A DNA stretch of 46,912 bases, from assembly GCA_012798695.1 (NCBI GenBank), contig JAAZMR010000090.1, positions 1 through 46,912 on the forward strand, given 5' to 3'. The notes under the pieces were generated by a model. That model worked only from the letters and a program-made list of their open reading frames with translations. It ran no database searches and was not told where the DNA came from. This stretch comes from Bacillota bacterium. GTDB taxonomy: Bacteria; Bacillota; Limnochordia; DTU087. Positions 18,740-28,589 of the stretch are shown in pieces (positions within the stretch are counted from its first letter, which is position 1; each line of letters begins with the position of its first letter). The position numbers and the translations under genes are program-made.

Positions 18740-19666
18740 ATGAGAATGATAAATAGACCTATCAGGAAAAGGCAAACACTTCGATTGAGCGAGTCAACTC
18801 AGGGAGTTCTCTTTGCTCTGCCGTGGTTTATCGGTTCTGCTATATTCCTAATTGGACCTATGCTCGCTTCCTTGTTTATGAGCTTTACCGATTGGGACAT
18901 CGTCCGTCAACCCGAATGGATTGGTGTAAGTAACTACGCCAGGATGTTTCTACAGGATAATTTGTTCTGGAAAAGTCTCGGAGTCACGACTTTGTATGCA
19001 GCCCTGAGTGTACCTCTTGAATTGATTGTGGCTATGTTGCTAGCGCTACTGTTGAATCGGAAAATCCGAGGTGTGGGTTTATATAGAACCATCTACTACC
19101 TGCCATCAATTCTTTCTGGAGTCGCTGTAGCACTTCTGTGGATGTGGATTTTTAACCCTGAATTCGGATTGCTTAACCATGTTCTAGGGTGGTTCGGTAT
19201 CCCTCCCCTACAGTGGTTATATGATAGCAAGTGGGTCATTCCATCCTTTGCTATTATGAGGCTTTGGAGTGTGGGGGGAGGAATGATCATCTATCTGGCC
19301 GGACTTCAAGGTATTCCTACCGAGTTGTACGAAGCAGCGGAAATTGACGGTGCTGGTGCTATGCATAAATTCCTCAGGGTTACTCTTCCAATGATGTCGC
19401 CAATCATACTTTATAACCTTGTACTTGGTATCATCAACTCTATGCAATCGTTTGCTAATGCCTATATTATGACTGACGGCGGACCCAATAATGCTAGTTT
19501 ATTCTATGTACTATACCTATATCGAAACGCTTTTCAGTATTTTCGAATGGGATATGCATCGTCGTTAGCTTGGGTGTTGTTTCTCTATATTTTGCTTTTG
19601 ACCTTGTTGATTTTCCGAAAGAGTGAGGCATGGGTGTATTACGAAGGCAGCCTCAGAGGAAGGTGA
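18740..19666 (+). CDS. ABC sugar transporter permease (MalF/UgpA type)
   Basis: A 308-residue integral membrane subunit with six hydrophobic segments. The cytoplasmic EAA loop that docks the ATPase reads ELYEAAEIDGAGAMHKFLRVTLPMM. ATAGGAGA precedes the ATG by about 10 bases. It pairs with the next gene, 7 bases later, to form the membrane channel. Part of the CUT1 group that imports oligosaccharides, glycerophosphodiesters or polyols; substrate unknown. Confidence 0.93.
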   Translation: MRMINRPIRKRQTLRLSESTQGVLFALPWFIGSAIFLIGPMLASLFMSFTDWDIVRQPEWIGVSNYARMFLQDNLFWKSLGVTTLYAALSVPLELIVAMLLALLLNRKIRGVGLYRTIYYLPSILSGVAVALLWMWIFNPEFGLLNHVLGWFGIPPLQWLYDSKWVIPSFAIMRLWSVGGGMIIYLAGLQGIPTELYEAAEIDGAGAMHKFLRVTLPMMSPIILYNLVLGIINSMQSFANAYIMTDGGPNNASLFYVLYLYRNAFQYFRMGYASSLAWVLFLYILLLTLLIFRKSEAWVYYEGSLRGR

Positions 19667-19673
19667 TTAGAGG

Positions 19674-20525
19674 ATGAGATTGCTACAAAGCCTGAAAACG
19701 CGAAAGTGGTTGGGAGACGGAGCAACCTATGCGATTCTTACGGTGGGGGCTTGCGCTATTTTACTTCCATTTGCCTGGATGATAAGTACCTCATTAAAGG
19801 AGCCTTCCCAGGTTTTCATTTTCCCACCCAGGTGGATTCCCAAACCGGTGGTTTGGAGAAATTACATTGATGCCTTAACCGCTTTGCCTTTCACTAGGTT
19901 TTTCCAGAATACTCTGACCATCTTATTTTTGTGCTTGGTTGGAGAATTGCTCTCGTGCTCGTTGGTTGCCTTTAGTTTCGCCCGTACTCGGTGGCGTGGA
20001 CGAGACGTATGTTTCGTACTTCTTCTATCTACCATGATGTTACCACGACAGGTAACTATCATTCCCTTGTTTGTTCTCTTTCGTCAACTTAACTGGATCG
20101 ATACTTTCCTTCCTTTGGTCATCCCTGCTTGGTTTGCGACGAATGCCTTCTATGTCTTTCTGCTTCGTCAGTTCTATATGACCATACCTCTGGAGCTAGA
20201 TGATGCAGCTAGAATTGACGGCTGTACACTATGGGGCATTTACTGGAGGATAATTGTCCCATTGTCTAAACCGGTCTTGATAGCAATTTCGGTTTTTTCC
20301 TTTCAAACTCATTGGAATGAGTTTTTCCTACCATTGATTTACTTGAATAGCACTAGCAAATTCACTATTGCACTGGGGCTTCAAAGCTTCAAGGGTATGT
20401 ATGAGACTGAATGGACCTTACTGATGGCTGCTAGCTTCACTTGCATGATTCCCTTATTGGTTATTTTCTATGTTGCCCAGAAGCATTTTGTTCAAGGGGT
20501 TGTGATTACGGGGGTAAAAGGATAG
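19674..20525 (+). CDS. ABC sugar transporter permease (MalG/UgpE type)
   Basis: A 283-residue second permease with about six membrane segments. Its EAA loop reads LELDDAARIDGCTLWGIYWRI, and the C-terminus VVITGVKG is typical of MalG-like subunits. It starts 7 bases after the first permease. The operon then continues into the FAD oxidoreductase without an ATP-binding protein, as is common in Gram-positive CUT1 systems that share one MsmX-type ATPase. Confidence 0.93.
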   Translation: MRLLQSLKTRKWLGDGATYAILTVGACAILLPFAWMISTSLKEPSQVFIFPPRWIPKPVVWRNYIDALTALPFTRFFQNTLTILFLCLVGELLSCSLVAFSFARTRWRGRDVCFVLLLSTMMLPRQVTIIPLFVLFRQLNWIDTFLPLVIPAWFATNAFYVFLLRQFYMTIPLELDDAARIDGCTLWGIYWRIIVPLSKPVLIAISVFSFQTHWNEFFLPLIYLNSTSKFTIALGLQSFKGMYETEWTLLMAASFTCMIPLLVIFYVAQKHFVQGVVITGVKG

Positions 20526-20567
20526 AAATCTTTGAGGCAAGCAAAAAATATGAAGGAGTGTGTTTGT

Positions 20568-21860
20568 ATGTCAGAAGTCTACATAGGGGAGCGTAAAGAT
20601 ATACCCATTAGAGAAAAAGTGGATGTCTTGGTGGTTGGGGGAGGTCCGGCCGGTCTGATAGCCGCTGTGGCAGCCAAGAGGGCAGGTGCAGAAGATGTAC
20701 TTCTGGTAGAGCGTTACGGTTTCCTCGGAGGTATGTTAACTGCCGGTGCAGTCCTTAACATGCGTACGTTTAATGACAGGGCAGGTAACCTTGTAATATC
20801 AGGTTTGCCTATAGAGTTCATTAAGAGACTCGACGCGGTTGGGGGGACTATTAGTTTTCCAAAGAAAGATCAGTTGGTGAGACAGTACCCGGAAATCACC
20901 AAATACGTGGCCGAGAAGTTTTGTCAAGATAATGGAGTCAGATTATTGCTACACACCTTGGTAGTTGACTCGATTATTAAGAACGGTGAGCTAAAAGGTA
21001 TCATAGTAGAGCACAAATCGGGGCGTGAAGCTATTTATGCCAAGATTGTTGTGGACGCCTCGGGGGATGGCGATGTAGCATTTAGAGCGGGAGCAGCGTA
21101 TGAGAAAAGTCCTGCCGACACGTTGCAGCCGCTTACTACGACCTTCATACTAGGGGGGGTTGCACCCAAGACGTGGCCTAGAATCGTGAGCGCAGATGCT
21201 CGAATGATTCAGGAAGAATTATATCAGCAAGGCAAGTACCCTATCAAACGAAAAGGGTTTGGATTCTTTCCTCTGCGCCGAAGAGGCGAAGTGTACGTAA
21301 ACTTGACTAGAGAACCAGGGGATGCAACAAATGTTGACCACCTGACAAAGGCTGAGATAGCGTGCCGTGAACAGATATTCCAGTTAATTGAATTTCTTCG
21401 AGAGCATATTCCTGGATTCAAAGATTGCTATCTGATTAGTGTTGCGCCTCAGATAGGTATAAGAGAGACCAGAAGAATCGTTGGCGATTATGTGCTTACA
21501 TCATCCGATGTACTAAATGCTATAGAGTATGAGGATTCGATAGCACGGGGAGCCTATCAAATCGACATTCACTATCCAGATGATGTGACAGAGCATATTC
21601 ATTTGAAGCCAGGCACCTCTTACACGATACCTTATCGATGTCTTGTTCCCAAAGATATTGATGGGTTATTGGTCGCCGGTAGATGCATATCTGCCACTCA
21701 TGAAGCTCAAGGGTCCATTCGTTGCATAGCTGGTTGTATGGCTACGGGCCAATCAGCTGGTATAGCAGCGGCCGTTGCTGCATCTCAAGAAGTATCCCCA
21801 CGGCAGCTTGATGTTCGAGAGGTACAGTCAGGATTGGTATCTCTAGGAGGCATAATCTGA
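20568..21860 (+). CDS. FAD-dependent oxidoreductase (FAD_oxidored family)
   Basis: A 430-residue flavoprotein. The dinucleotide-binding motif [16 protein letters not shown] opens the protein, and the C-terminal FAD motif [17 protein letters not shown] with the [13 protein letters not shown] segment closes it. This matches the FAD-dependent oxidoreductase group often found beside sugar importers and IclR regulators. It may oxidise a hydroxy-acid or sugar acid whose product enters the carboligase step, but that is inference. The start is ATG 20568 with AAGGAG at 20553-20558. It is the last gene of the importer operon. Confidence 0.88.
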   Translation: MSEVYIGERKDIPIREKVDVLVVGGGPAGLIAAVAAKRAGAEDVLLVERYGFLGGMLTAGAVLNMRTFNDRAGNLVISGLPIEFIKRLDAVGGTISFPKKDQLVRQYPEITKYVAEKFCQDNGVRLLLHTLVVDSIIKNGELKGIIVEHKSGREAIYAKIVVDASGDGDVAFRAGAAYEKSPADTLQPLTTTFILGGVAPKTWPRIVSADARMIQEELYQQGKYPIKRKGFGFFPLRRRGEVYVNLTREPGDATNVDHLTKAEIACREQIFQLIEFLREHIPGFKDCYLISVAPQIGIRETRRIVGDYVLTSSDVLNAIEYEDSIARGAYQIDIHYPDDVTEHIHLKPGTSYTIPYRCLVPKDIDGLLVAGRCISATHEAQGSIRCIAGCMATGQSAGIAAAVAASQEVSPRQLDVREVQSGLVSLGGII

Positions 21861-21936
21861 TCGGGATCAAAATGATATTCGGGGGAGACTGGTCTGTGGG
21901 TTTAGAGTAGATACGGAGAGCAATTGTCAAAATGAT

Positions 21937-21963
21937 AGGCGGCCAACATTGTGTTGGTCGTCT
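21937..21963 (+). terminator. Hairpin after the FAD oxidoreductase
   Basis: AGGCGGCCAACA and TGTTGGTCGTCT form a 12-bp stem (two G-U pairs) with a 3-base loop. No T-run follows. It is probably the first of two end-of-operon structures. Confidence 0.5.
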
Positions 21964-21990
21964 ACAGTAAGGGCTCAATTGACCATTGAA

Positions 21991-22025
21991 AAAGGGTATC
22001 GCTATTTGTCTGAGCGGTACCCTTT
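21991..22025. terminator. Terminator-like hairpin between convergent genes
   Basis: AAAGGGTA and TACCCTTT pair, extended by CGCT/AGCG across a mismatch. The A-rich left side gives a T-run on the minus strand, so it may end both the importer operon and the isomerase gene. Confidence 0.65.
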
Positions 22026-22058
22026 CCGTATTCTCTTTCAAAGCAAGTTCTATAGTCT

Positions 22059-23561
22059 CTAGCCCATGATCTCCCAGAGAGGCTGCAGGCGCTGCTTGCC
22101 CCGGGACCCGAGAATTACTGGTGTAATACCTGCTATCTCACAAAGGTAGTTTAGAGCATTGACTCTGTCTCCCTGTACACCCAAAACATGGTTGCTGGGA
22201 AAAGCATTGAGGAATTCCTCGAATGTACCATCGATTCTGGCATGTACATGGGGCCAGGTGGGGTCAGTTTGGGCATTGAGAGCTTTTCTTTCTTCCTCGG
22301 GTAGATCCAGTGACTCTCCATGCATAATCGCCATATACAGCTTGTCATTGTCCCATAGCCCTAACCGGGCAAAGGTCATTTCGCTGGGAGCTGCATTGAA
22401 CTCTACTGAGGCTCCCCCAGCCTTAAAATAGAATTCCATGGCGGGATGGAAAGTGATATGCTCAAAGTTTTCCTTTGGATCCATGCTCAGAGCGGCATAA
22501 TAGCTGGAGTGGTTGCCCGAGTTGCACCAATCCCATAGATTCTTGTCGGGATGATACAGCCTTACATCCATGAAGAGAGTGGGCAGCCCACCACTAATGT
22601 ATTTTAGCATTTGCATCGTTACTGCTGCGTACGAATCAGCCTCAGTGGCACAGGCTGTAGGCTCCTTAGGGCCATTCCAGTCATAGGGGTCATTCATCAG
22701 CATTTCAGCGACATCTCCGAGACAGACATGCTCGGTAAGTTCTCGCTGTCCCTTCAGGCCACAGAAGTCAAAGCCTTTCTCTTCATTGAGCATGCGCATG
22801 GCCAGGTAGAGCCGGATCTGAGTCTTCAAGGTCTCTGGTGTCAGCATCTTGCCATCAAAAAGCAAGCGAGGTCCGAGGAGGTCTTTGAACCACTGAAATC
22901 CTTTTTCTACTTCAGCTTCATCAACTTCCTGCTCCATTCTCTTGACCAAAAGGAGTTGGTCAATCTGGCGCCCCGTGGTGCCTAAGTGCGTAATCGTAGG
23001 GGTGAGGTGGAAATAGCCAGTTTCCATGCCCATGGAATGGCCGCCATAAATGCCGAACACTTCATTTTGCATAGTCGTATAGGCTTGACTTGCCCTTAGC
23101 CAATCAATGACCCGGGCTTGGACCTTAGGATCGTGCATATCACCGACTATGCGGTGTGTGCGAAGCCCTGTCTGCCGCAAGGCTCCATCGGTGGCCAGAA
23201 GGCCTACATTGCCGGGATACTTGCCGTTATTGTTCGATAGGCTGAGAATTGGTATGTGTCTTCCCAATGAGTTCAAGAATGGCCATACCAAGAAGGGGAA
23301 ATTCCACACATTGTAACACATGATGACCTGCTTGACGTTGGCTCGGGACAGCTCTTCTCCTACCTTCTGAGCCGTTCTCACACTGGTTATGGTCTCAGTC
23401 CCTACTATTACTTCCGGTGCAGTACCATCGAGGTTCTTGATATGCTTGCGGATAATGTCTGCCCATTGGTTGAGCACTTGCATGTTCTCTTCATTATTCA
23501 GAGTGTACACATGCTCTCGCTCATCGTTCATCAGCACTAGACCAATCGGGGTTGAGCGCAT
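22059..23561 (-). CDS. L-fucose/L-arabinose isomerase-fold protein (copy 1)
   Basis: A 500-residue aldose-ketose isomerase-family protein. The expected metal ligands are Glu308 (CATEADS), Asp332 (LFMDVRL) and His458 (PSNHVLG), matching the Glu/Asp/His set of fucose isomerase. It should convert a deoxy-aldose or pentose to its ketose in the cytosol. The start is ATG 23561 since AAGGAGG lies 7 bases upstream; the longer frame adds 13 residues. It follows the CCA-adding gene by 55 bases. A diverged paralogue is at 31538-32941. Sequence alone does not separate fucose, arabinose and other substrates. Confidence 0.86.
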   Translation of the reverse strand: MRSTPIGLVLMNDEREHVYTLNNEENMQVLNQWADIIRKHIKNLDGTAPEVIVGTETITSVRTAQKVGEELSRANVKQVIMCYNVWNFPFLVWPFLNSLGRHIPILSLSNNNGKYPGNVGLLATDGALRQTGLRTHRIVGDMHDPKVQARVIDWLRASQAYTTMQNEVFGIYGGHSMGMETGYFHLTPTITHLGTTGRQIDQLLLVKRMEQEVDEAEVEKGFQWFKDLLGPRLLFDGKMLTPETLKTQIRLYLAMRMLNEEKGFDFCGLKGQRELTEHVCLGDVAEMLMNDPYDWNGPKEPTACATEADSYAAVTMQMLKYISGGLPTLFMDVRLYHPDKNLWDWCNSGNHSSYYAALSMDPKENFEHITFHPAMEFYFKAGGASVEFNAAPSEMTFARLGLWDNDKLYMAIMHGESLDLPEEERKALNAQTDPTWPHVHARIDGTFEEFLNAFPSNHVLGVQGDRVNALNYLCEIAGITPVILGSRGKQRLQPLWEIMG

Positions 23562-23616
23562 CAGATAGCCTCCTTCTGCAATTTTGCTTTCAGAAAACAC
23601 CTACCACCTTGGTTCT

Positions 23617-25020
23617 CTACTGGTAGGTATTTTCCTGTCGTTTTTGCACCAAAGGAGTCTTTTCATATGATTGCATGAGTTTCAGTAGTCTAGTTCGTTG
23701 ATTAAGCTGGGGGTCATCCAGTACCTTTTCCAAAAGCCACTCGAGCACAGCTCCTACTGCGGGACCAGGAGGTAAATCTAGAGCAGCCATCACATCATGT
23801 CCACTAACAGCCAAATCAGAAACTGCAAAAGTGGCATCACTATCCATGACCTCTACCAGGCGTTCTCTGAGTGTTTCCCAATGAGTCCACCCTGCCCAGG
23901 TGGCTTGTCGGCCCAGTGCCAAGATGTCTGCTCTGCGTATTTCCATCAAGTCCAGCACATTCTCTTTGCCTACCTTGCGAATGAAGCGACGCAGGGCTTT
24001 GTCTGTGGAGCGGGAATGGATGGGAAACATATGCCATCGCACTAGCAGGGCCACCTTTTCGGTGAGCTCTCTACTATAGCGCAGCCTAGTGAGAATGGCC
24101 CGTGTAAGCTTTTCTCCTTCTACATCATGGCCGTAAAAGTGAATTCCGTCTGCGTCTTCTATGCGTGTCATGGGCTTGGCTGCATCGTGCAGCAAAGCAG
24201 CCCAGCGCAGCTGCAAACGTGGCAGGGCACTGTCCAGTGCCTGCAAGGAATGATGCAAGACATCAAACCGGTGAAAGCTGCCTTGGGTTATGCCATCACC
24301 TTGGGCGACTTCTGGAAGAATCTCTTGCAAGAGGCCAGTCTCATGCATGGTAAGGAGTGTTTTACTGGGCAGCTTCGCCAAGAGCAGCTTACTTAGTTCA
24401 TCCCTGATGCGTTCCGAACTGACATTTCTGATTCGTGGTGGGTCGATAGCTGCTAGGGTTCTGCGGTGGGGGCGGAACCGTAAAGTCGCCATGAAACGGA
24501 AAAAGCGCAGCATCCTCAAGGCATCCTCCGCAAAGCGCTCCTGCGGATCACCTACAGTCCGCAGCAAGCGCCGTCCTAGATCGCGGCGCCCGCCAAAGGG
24601 ATCGATAAACTTTCTGGCCTCCGGATCATAGGCAATGGCATTGATGGTGAAATCCCTACGCTGTAGATCTTCTGCAATGCTGGTGGAGAATGATACATCT
24701 TCTGGATGGCGGGCATCTCGATAGATACCATCAGAACGAAAGGTAGTTACCTCGACCGCAATACCGCGGAGCATCACCGTTACCGTACCATATTTGATAC
24801 CGGTGGGTATGGTTTTCGGAAAAAGCGAGAGCACCGTGGTTGGGAGGGCATCGGTTGCCACATCCCAATCCTCAGGTGCTTCGCCGCGCAGGCTGTCCCG
24901 GACTGCACCTCCTACTAGATAGGCTTGGTAGCCGTTGTCTTTCAGAGTATCACAGATCGCGCGGACAGCCTGGGGTATATGTTCTTGAATATCATGTGAG
25001 ACGCGAAACATGAAAGTCAC
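23617..25020 (-). CDS. cca: CCA tRNA nucleotidyltransferase
   Basis: A 467-residue class II nucleotidyltransferase. The head reads YLVGGAVRDSLRG with the DWDVATDA catalytic carboxylates; the RRDFTINA and EDALRMLRFFRF segments form the neck and template region. An HD domain (LLHDAAKP) follows, as in the CCA/poly(A) polymerase class with HD. It adds or repairs the tRNA 3' CCA end. The start is GTG 25020, 10 bases after GGAGG and 5 bases past the upstream stop; ATG 25011 is an alternative. It is embedded between an unknown secreted protein and the isomerase, an unusual neighbourhood for a housekeeping gene. Confidence 0.93.
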   Translation of the reverse strand: MTFMFRVSHDIQEHIPQAVRAICDTLKDNGYQAYLVGGAVRDSLRGEAPEDWDVATDALPTTVLSLFPKTIPTGIKYGTVTVMLRGIAVEVTTFRSDGIYRDARHPEDVSFSTSIAEDLQRRDFTINAIAYDPEARKFIDPFGGRRDLGRRLLRTVGDPQERFAEDALRMLRFFRFMATLRFRPHRRTLAAIDPPRIRNVSSERIRDELSKLLLAKLPSKTLLTMHETGLLQEILPEVAQGDGITQGSFHRFDVLHHSLQALDSALPRLQLRWAALLHDAAKPMTRIEDADGIHFYGHDVEGEKLTRAILTRLRYSRELTEKVALLVRWHMFPIHSRSTDKALRRFIRKVGKENVLDLMEIRRADILALGRQATWAGWTHWETLRERLVEVMDSDATFAVSDLAVSGHDVMAALDLPPGPAVGAVLEWLLEKVLDDPQLNQRTRLLKLMQSYEKTPLVQKRQENTYQ

Positions 25021-25025
25021 CCTGC

Positions 25026-25838
25026 TTATTCCTCCATCAGGATCATATCAGGGCCATAGACCAGTATAGGTGGGGCCGACAGTCCGTGTCTGGCAGTGCC
25101 TTCAGGTGTGCTAATGAACTTCTCGATATCGAAGTCGATTCGCTCTACACCCCGAATCTTCGGTGTATGGATCTTGATAGCTAGTCCCCTCCAGCCATAG
25201 GAGTAGTTGTGGAAGTCCTTGGGATCTTCCAGATCGCTGAGTGGCGGCTTGGTTGCTCTCTCCAGTCCGCCTCGGTGGACTTTGTCTACTACGAGTTTAC
25301 CCATACGGTCCCCTAATCTGTACGTTTTCCCTATGCTGAGGTAGATTTTTGCATCGATCCCAAGCTCCGGATCGGGAGTCTCGAGATAGGCGATAGCTTC
25401 CTCACCGGCGGGTACCAGGTATCTGTCGACTTGGTAGTGTGTAGTCGCGGGGTGGATGCCGATGATCTGGGTCATACCGATCTGTTGGTCGTTTTCATCG
25501 TGGATGAAAATGGTATCAGCTGTTACGTATCCCCGTGGGCTATCACCTCTTATTACTGGGTAAGTGGTGATTAGGATTGTTTTGGGTGGTACCGTGACAG
25601 AGAACTCGTCGATTATTCTCTGACCCAATAGGTAATAGCCAAAAGCGGTAGTCAACTCCTCATGCGAGGATGAGGTATTGGCAATAGCAAGTGTAACTCT
25701 GCCTTGGTACACCCATGCAACTGCATGAAAGTAGTGGTCGCGCCTTCCGGGGAGTTTTGCACCAGCCAGGGCAGTAGAAATGCAGAGAATTAGCGTAATC
25801 ACAACCAGAGCTATACTCGTTCGAAAGGTCATTGTCAC
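25026..25838 (-). CDS. Secreted protein of unknown function
   Basis: 270 residues with an N-terminal signal peptide (FRTSIALVVITLILCISTALAGA, cleavage likely after ALA) and no lipobox. The rest is beta-rich and mostly polar (VYQGRVTLAIANTSS, YYLLGQRIIDEFSVTVPPKT), suggesting an exported beta-sandwich. I do not recognise the family. The GTG start at 25838 is preceded by AGAGGTG, which overlaps the stop of the caspase gene 12 bases upstream, so the two are translationally coupled and probably work together outside the membrane. The first three start-region codons include an ATG at 25832 as alternative. Confidence 0.78.
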   Translation of the reverse strand: MTMTFRTSIALVVITLILCISTALAGAKLPGRRDHYFHAVAWVYQGRVTLAIANTSSSHEELTTAFGYYLLGQRIIDEFSVTVPPKTILITTYPVIRGDSPRGYVTADTIFIHDENDQQIGMTQIIGIHPATTHYQVDRYLVPAGEEAIAYLETPDPELGIDAKIYLSIGKTYRLGDRMGKLVVDKVHRGGLERATKPPLSDLEDPKDFHNYSYGWRGLAIKIHTPKIRGVERIDFDIEKFISTPEGTARHGLSAPPILVYGPDMILMEE

Positions 25839-25850
25839 ATCTTTTCACCT

Positions 25851-26996
25851 CTATCTATATTTGAATATTACTGTATCGTTGCCAGACGACCAGAGTTCTG
25901 CTCTTTGATCGCGCCCTTCTCTTATCATCTGCTCGTTGATATGGAGCCGTGCCTCTTGGGCAGTTATTGCGCCATCGCTGTTTCGGTCTGCTTTCCTACC
26001 ATCCCCCACGAGTCCCCTAACAAGATGGTAAGTAAAAGCTCCGTAGGTGCTGGTGCCGTACAGGTCTTCCTCTGACTCTTGATTGGGGTTTGATGATGCT
26101 AGTACAGTATATCCCCATTTCATAAAAGCTTTAGATGTGGGGGCTCTTAGTCTCCATATGTTCCCATCAGCGAAAGAGCCACTATGGCATGCATCAATGA
26201 TCAAGGTAACCTTATTCTTTCTACGATCCAATCCGCTATTAGTCAGAGCTTCCTCTAACTCATAATCCGCCAAGAGCCCGTCATGTAAAACAATGGCGTC
26301 AAACCGCCATTTGTCTTCACCACCAATTCCATGGCCGGAAAAATAGATGACTAGGTAGTCGTTGTCTTTCATGAGAGATATCAAGTATCTTATGTCATTG
26401 AGGACGTTAGCTACGGTTGCGTCATCATCGAGACGCGTGCTATATTTTCCGACACAGGTATCGTGTTGTGTGAGTGCATACTCCATTGCATCTAAGTCTC
26501 TTGCCGGTCCCTGCAGCTCAGGAGCTGTCCAGCCATTCTCGCATCCAGGGATGTATATAGAGTGCTCTGGGTTTGATACGCCGATCAGTAAGTAGTATCC
26601 GATTCCCAGCTTGATTCCCGGGCTGTCGATTTTCGTGGGTCGACCTTCGTACACATGTATTTCTTGAGAGTACGGTTGATAGTTTGGATGAGTAACAGTG
26701 AGCTCTTTATGTCCAACCGTTATCCCATCCAACAGGAAATGGCCTGATCCATCCGTAATGTCTCGTGAGAACGTTCCCTTGACGGTGACTATAGCGTCCT
26801 TCAATGGTCTATATCCAGCAGGGACTTCAACAAGACCTTTTACCAGCAATGGCTCCCCGCCGCGAGACACTGCATCGTCTGTTGGGGCGAATACAAAACC
26901 TTCAATGCCTCCCTTCGGTGTTGGGCCAAAACACCCTGTCATCATCACCATCATACCCAGCAAGACAGCGAGCAAAACCCATTTGCTCTTTCCCAC
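25851..26996 (-). CDS. Caspase-like (peptidase C14) lipoprotein
   Basis: 381 residues from GTG 26996, chosen because GGGGGAG lies 6 bases upstream and this start gives a clean lipoprotein signal (KSK, hydrophobic core, MTGC with Cys22). Residues 30-130 look like a carboxypeptidase-regulatory/beta-sandwich domain (DAIVTVKGTFSRD). Residues 135-380 are a caspase-fold domain with the dyad His222 (YFSGHGIGG) and Cys270 (IIDACHSGS). At 337-348 there is an EF-hand-type loop, DRNSDGAITAQE, inside the caspase domain. It is therefore a membrane-anchored, extracytoplasmic cysteine protease candidate, perhaps calcium-regulated. The target is unknown; a signalling or cell-envelope role is inferred. Confidence 0.85.
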   Translation of the reverse strand: MGKSKWVLLAVLLGMMVMMTGCFGPTPKGGIEGFVFAPTDDAVSRGGEPLLVKGLVEVPAGYRPLKDAIVTVKGTFSRDITDGSGHFLLDGITVGHKELTVTHPNYQPYSQEIHVYEGRPTKIDSPGIKLGIGYYLLIGVSNPEHSIYIPGCENGWTAPELQGPARDLDAMEYALTQHDTCVGKYSTRLDDDATVANVLNDIRYLISLMKDNDYLVIYFSGHGIGGEDKWRFDAIVLHDGLLADYELEEALTNSGLDRRKNKVTLIIDACHSGSFADGNIWRLRAPTSKAFMKWGYTVLASSNPNQESEEDLYGTSTYGAFTYHLVRGLVGDGRKADRNSDGAITAQEARLHINEQMIREGRDQRAELWSSGNDTVIFKYR

Positions 26997-27242
26997 TTGG
27001 ATCTCCCCCATCCTTATGCTCTTATGTCTATTAGCACATACCATTCTTAAGAAAATCTCAATCAGGATCCTTAACTTTATTTCCACGCCACGGAACCCTT
27101 TACCTGGTATGTCCATATGCGGAAATGTGCCTGGTTATGAGAACCTGCCATGATAAAAAAGCCCTGCCTATGGCTCATTTGGCCTCCATATAGGATTAAT
27201 CTGGCGGGATAGAGAAGTAATCAAAATAGGGGGGTGAGTAGT

Positions 27243-28589
27243 GTGTCTAGGCCAGTCAGATTTCTTCATACTGCAGATGTCCACCTAGGCACTCCTTTAC
27301 AGGGTTTCTCAGGTACAGCCAAGCAGATTGAGTCCCAACTTATGGAGGCCAGCTTTGTGGCCTGGGAGCGGATCTGTGATGCTGCTTTAACCTATGATGT
27401 CGATTTTGTGCTGGTAGCGGGTGATCTATACCATAGAGAAGCCCGATCAGTTAAGGCTGCCCGTTTACTGAGAGCACAGATCGGGCGCTTGGCTAAAGCT
27501 GGTATTCCGGTCTATGCCGTCTATGGCAATCATGATCCCTTAGGCGAACGGGAAGAGCTGATGGATATGCCGGAGAACTTTCATGCCTTTCCGTCAGAAG
27601 CACCGGCCTTCTATGAAGTCAAGCATAATGGTGTGCCCTTAGCGAGGATCTTCGGTGTATCCTATCGATCTCGCCGGGAATCTAGGCGTATACATGCCAT
27701 GCTGCGGCCACCAGATGATATGGTCATCAACATCGGGCTGTTACATACTGCCCTAGATCCGGGGAACCGCAACTACTCTCCCTGTAGTCTACAGGACTTA
27801 CTCGAACAGAAAGATATCCACTACTGGGCACTGGGACATATCCATCAGCCCAGGATCATTAGAAAGCAAATGCCTGTGGTTGCTTATCCAGGTACCCCTC
27901 AAGGACGTCATCCGGGTGAATTGGGAGTAGGGGGCTGTTTTTTGGTAGAGTTATCGCTAGATAAGACACCAGATATCAGGTTTGTACCGATCTCACCTTT
28001 TATATGGCAAGAAGTAGAACTCTCCATTGCTGAGCCCTGGGAAGATGAAGAGATCTTGAACATATCGGATGTGGAACGGGCTTTACAGGCAAAAGCTGAG
28101 CAGGTACTTGAAGAGGACATATCCATGCCCGACATTCCCCGAGCTGATACAGATTGGGAGCCAGCAGGGTATCTAGTGAGGTGGGTTCTGACTGGGCGCG
28201 GACCTGCCCATAGAGCATTGACAGAAGATAATGTCCTAGATGAGCTCATCGATTACCTGCAGGATTTTCAGTATCGCAAACCGTTTCTTTGGACAGAGTC
28301 CATCCAGCTGCAAACTGCCGATCCTTTGCCGGAATGGGGAGATGTACTGGAATCCTGGCCCTTAGCTAGGGAGCTGGCAGCTATTGCAGCTGGCTGTCTT
28401 CAAGATGAAGAGCTGCAAAAACAGATAGAGATGACCCTGGGTCGGATCTGGGACATGAACTACGATCTAGAGCATCCCAAGGACTACGCTCTACCTGCGA
28501 CCCCTGAAGTTGTGGCTAGCATTATTGAACAGGCCAAGCAGCTAGCCTTTGCTAAGCTTCTGGAAGGGGGTGGGCACCTTGAAGATTAA
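27243..28589 (+). CDS. yhaO: YhaO-like SbcD-family nuclease
   Basis: A 448-residue metallophosphoesterase of the SbcD/Mre11 type. The metal motifs are FLHTADVHLG, VAGDLYH, YGNHDP, LLHTA and GHIHQP. These proteins are DNA repair exo/endonucleases that work with an SMC-like ATPase, here the next gene, which overlaps its end by 11 bases. The layout and length fit YhaO rather than SbcD. The start is GTG 27243, 8 bases after AGGGGGG; GTG 27234 sits within that site. Confidence 0.9.
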   Translation: MSRPVRFLHTADVHLGTPLQGFSGTAKQIESQLMEASFVAWERICDAALTYDVDFVLVAGDLYHREARSVKAARLLRAQIGRLAKAGIPVYAVYGNHDPLGEREELMDMPENFHAFPSEAPAFYEVKHNGVPLARIFGVSYRSRRESRRIHAMLRPPDDMVINIGLLHTALDPGNRNYSPCSLQDLLEQKDIHYWALGHIHQPRIIRKQMPVVAYPGTPQGRHPGELGVGGCFLVELSLDKTPDIRFVPISPFIWQEVELSIAEPWEDEEILNISDVERALQAKAEQVLEEDISMPDIPRADTDWEPAGYLVRWVLTGRGPAHRALTEDNVLDELIDYLQDFQYRKPFLWTESIQLQTADPLPEWGDVLESWPLARELAAIAAGCLQDEELQKQIEMTLGRIWDMNYDLEHPKDYALPATPEVVASIIEQAKQLAFAKLLEGGGHLED

